Origin: Paenibacillus sp. FSL R10-2782
Lineage (GTDB): Bacteria > Bacillota > Bacilli > Paenibacillales > Paenibacillaceae
NCBI RefSeq assembly: GCF_038592985.1
Contig: NZ_CP151951.1
Location: 3,463,001 to 3,527,000, forward strand
Length of the DNA: 64,000 bases
Direction: 5' to 3'
Shown: positions 62,501 through 64,000 of the stretch, piece after piece
Layout of the letters: every line of letters begins with the position of its first letter
Numbering within the stretch: position 1 is the stretch's first letter
Position numbers and translations under genes: made by a program
The notes under the pieces: model-generated
Databases searched by the model: none
The model's input: only the letters and a program-made list of their open reading frames with translations
What the model was told of the DNA's origin: nothing

Positions 62501-64000
62501 TCAGTTATCCTCGCCTTTGATCGCAGCTGCACTTTTTTCATCGGCTACAGCGGAGGCCCCACCCTTGCTTGCACTCGCGGTGGTAACGGTTTTGGAATCG
62601 GTACCCGTTTTCGCTGTACTGCCTGTTTGGCTAGATGCTACGCTGGTAGTTGAGTCCGGTGTTTCTTCCGGCTTTACTCCGGTCACGGTTTCTTTAGCCG
62701 GCTGGAGCGTCACACTGACGATCCGCTTGCCACTCACCATTTGTGCCTTTTGCGAGACAACATAACCTTCGCCGCTTACCTGAACACCCACCTTCATGAG
62801 CGTTAACACTTGCAGCGTGTCACGCAACGAGACGCCTTTAAAGTCGGGAATGGTCATGTTGGCACTATCTTCAGTCAGCAAATAAATGCGTTGTCCCGGC
62901 TTCATTTTGACGCCTGCCTCCGGATACTGACGGACAATTTTGGAGCCTTTGCCGACCGTTTCATAGGCAATCCCCTGTTTGAGCAATGCGTTTTGCGCAT
63001 CCTTCTTCACCTGACCGGTTAATTGTGGCACTGTCGGCAGATTCACCGTTTTCACAGCAGCACTGTCAGATTTATTCGCTTTGGCTCCTGTTTTAGGAAC
63101 CCCCATATATTGCAGCGACTGGGATACGATTTTTTTGAACACAGGGGCTGCTGCGGTACCTCCACCTACCGATTTGTTAGGTTCATCCATAACAATTAGG
63201 ACAGCTATTTTCGGATCATTCACGGGCGCAAAGCCGATAAAAGACACGACATCCTTCGAATGGTCATACACTTTGCCCACAACTTTCGTCGCTGTACCTG
63301 TTTTACCAGCAACACGATACCCATCAATATAAGCAAGACGCCCGGTTCCAATTTCTTGGTCAGACACGACCTGCTCCAGATAACTGCTGGTCTGTAATGC
63401 CGATTCCTGCGAAATCACCTGGCGGACTTCCTTCGGTTGAATCGTCTGTACTTCCCCTGTATCCGGGTTCGTAATTTCCTTCACCAGATGAGGCTGCATC
63501 AGCTTCCCCCCATTAGCAATGGCCGAGATAGCCGCTACCTGCTGGATTGGCGTTACCTGAACACGTCCGTGTCCATATGCAGCCGTTGCGACTTCGGATT
63601 TGTATTGGGTGTGGAACGTAATGGCTCCGCTAGACTCACTCGGAAGATCAATCCCTGTTTTCACACCAAATCCGAAGTTGTTAATATATTTCCTCAGCCT
63701 TTCGCCGCCCAGCTTATACAGCCCCAGATGGACGAAACCGACGTTACTTGAACGCTTAACCCCTTGAAGATAGGTTAACGTTCCCCAATTTCGACTCACG
63801 TCACGAATATCCCATCCCCCAACTCGGATCATACCAGACTGATAGGTTTCATTTGGGTTGAATACCTTTTCCTGAACTGCCGCAGCCAAGGTTACAATCT
63901 TAAACGTGGAGCCTGGCTCATAAATGGACTGAGTTGCATTATTGCGGAAAAAATCCATTGACGATGTGCTCCCGTATGTATTGGGATTAAAATTAGGATA
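62501..64000 (-). CDS. pbpB: Division penicillin-binding protein PbpB (FtsI-like), 5' end beyond window
   Basis: A minus-strand gene open to the right edge; 499 codons are visible before the stop and the start is missing. The transpeptidase has EPGSTFK (active Ser), KRSSNVGF (SxN) and GKTGTATK (KTG). Two PASTA domains follow (about 325-385 and 390-445 of the visible part), then a low-complexity Ser/Thr/Ala/Lys tail of about 60 residues. Two PASTA domains and a position upstream of spoVD match the vegetative septal PBP. ftsL, mraW and mraZ should lie beyond the edge. Confidence 0.93.
   Translation of the reverse strand, partial: YPNFNPNTYGSTSSMDFFRNNATQSIYEPGSTFKIVTLAAAVQEKVFNPNETYQSGMIRVGGWDIRDVSRNWGTLTYLQGVKRSSNVGFVHLGLYKLGGERLRKYINNFGFGVKTGIDLPSESSGAITFHTQYKSEVATAAYGHGRVQVTPIQQVAAISAIANGGKLMQPHLVKEITNPDTGEVQTIQPKEVRQVISQESALQTSSYLEQVVSDQEIGTGRLAYIDGYRVAGKTGTATKVVGKVYDHSKDVVSFIGFAPVNDPKIAVLIVMDEPNKSVGGGTAAAPVFKKIVSQSLQYMGVPKTGAKANKSDSAAVKTVNLPTVPQLTGQVKKDAQNALLKQGIAYETVGKGSKIVRQYPEAGVKMKPGQRIYLLTEDSANMTIPDFKGVSLRDTLQVLTLMKVGVQVSGEGYVVSQKAQMVSGKRIVSVTLQPAKETVTGVKPEETPDSTTSVASSQTGSTAKTGTDSKTVTTASASKGGASAVADEKSAAAIKGEDN

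Overview
The window reads as chromosome of an endospore-forming Firmicute, most likely a Paenibacillus close to P. polymyxa. The reasons are the sporulation sigma factors and their processing protease (sigE, sigG, spoIIGA), spoVD/spoVE, sleB, the ylm genes, PyrR attenuation, an isoleucine T-box, and a large CcpA-linked pectin locus. Species assignment is inference, because no database was searched.

Layout. (1) 1-1160: a truncated ketoacyl-ACP-synthase-III-like gene and a small STAS-like gene. (2) 1.3-5.4 kb: a spore and cell-wall neighbourhood with sleB, a cupin protein, three very small proteins (one of only 39 residues) and a GH25 muramidase carrying copper-amine-oxidase-N type repeats. Several of the small genes have sigma-K-like -10 boxes. 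(3) 5.5-9.1 kb: a YeiH-type exporter divergent from its probable LysR regulator, another STAS-like protein and an HD-domain (YqeK-like) hydrolase. (4) 9.2-22.6 kb: a pectin-oligosaccharide locus. It has a solute-binding lipoprotein, two permeases on opposite strands, a YesL-like protein, GH28, CE8, GH43, an alpha/beta hydrolase, a membrane AraC-type regulator and a two-domain esterase. The enzymes lack signal peptides, so uptake followed by cytoplasmic degradation is the likely scheme. No ATPase is encoded here, so a shared MsmX-like ATPase is expected. (5) 22.6-23.7 kb: a frameshifted uridine-kinase-like gene, a CAU-anticodon tRNA (probably tRNA-Ile2) and a 54-residue protein. (6) 23.9-33.1 kb: the pyrimidine operon pyrR-pyrB-pyrC-carA-carB-pyrF-pyrE, read on the minus strand. 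It has a PyrR-binding loop and terminator in its leader. pyrP and pyrK/pyrD are absent. (7) 33.2-39.8 kb: rluD-like, lspA, a YteA-like gene, a DUF5665-type protein and ileS behind an Ile T-box. (8) 39.8-64 kb: the division and cell-wall (dcw) cluster, read on the minus strand from the right edge: pbpB, spoVD, murE, murF, mraY, murD, spoVE/ftsW, murG, murB, murA, divIB, ftsA, ftsZ, spoIIGA, sigE, sigG, ylmC, ylmD, ylmE, sepF, ylmG, ylmH, divIVA.

How it works together. The right half makes the peptidoglycan precursor and the divisome, then runs straight into the mother-cell (SpoIIGA/SigE) and forespore (SigG) sporulation regulators. DivIVA and IleRS follow. The pyr operon is controlled by UMP/PyrR attenuation and ileS by uncharged tRNA-Ile. 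The pectin locus looks controlled by catabolite repression (a perfect cre match between the divergent permeases) and by the AraC-type sensor.

Most of the window is conserved core. The accessory part (9-23 kb) and the small-gene spore neighbourhood (1-5 kb) are the best places for something new. I found no insertion sequence, prophage, CRISPR array or rRNA.
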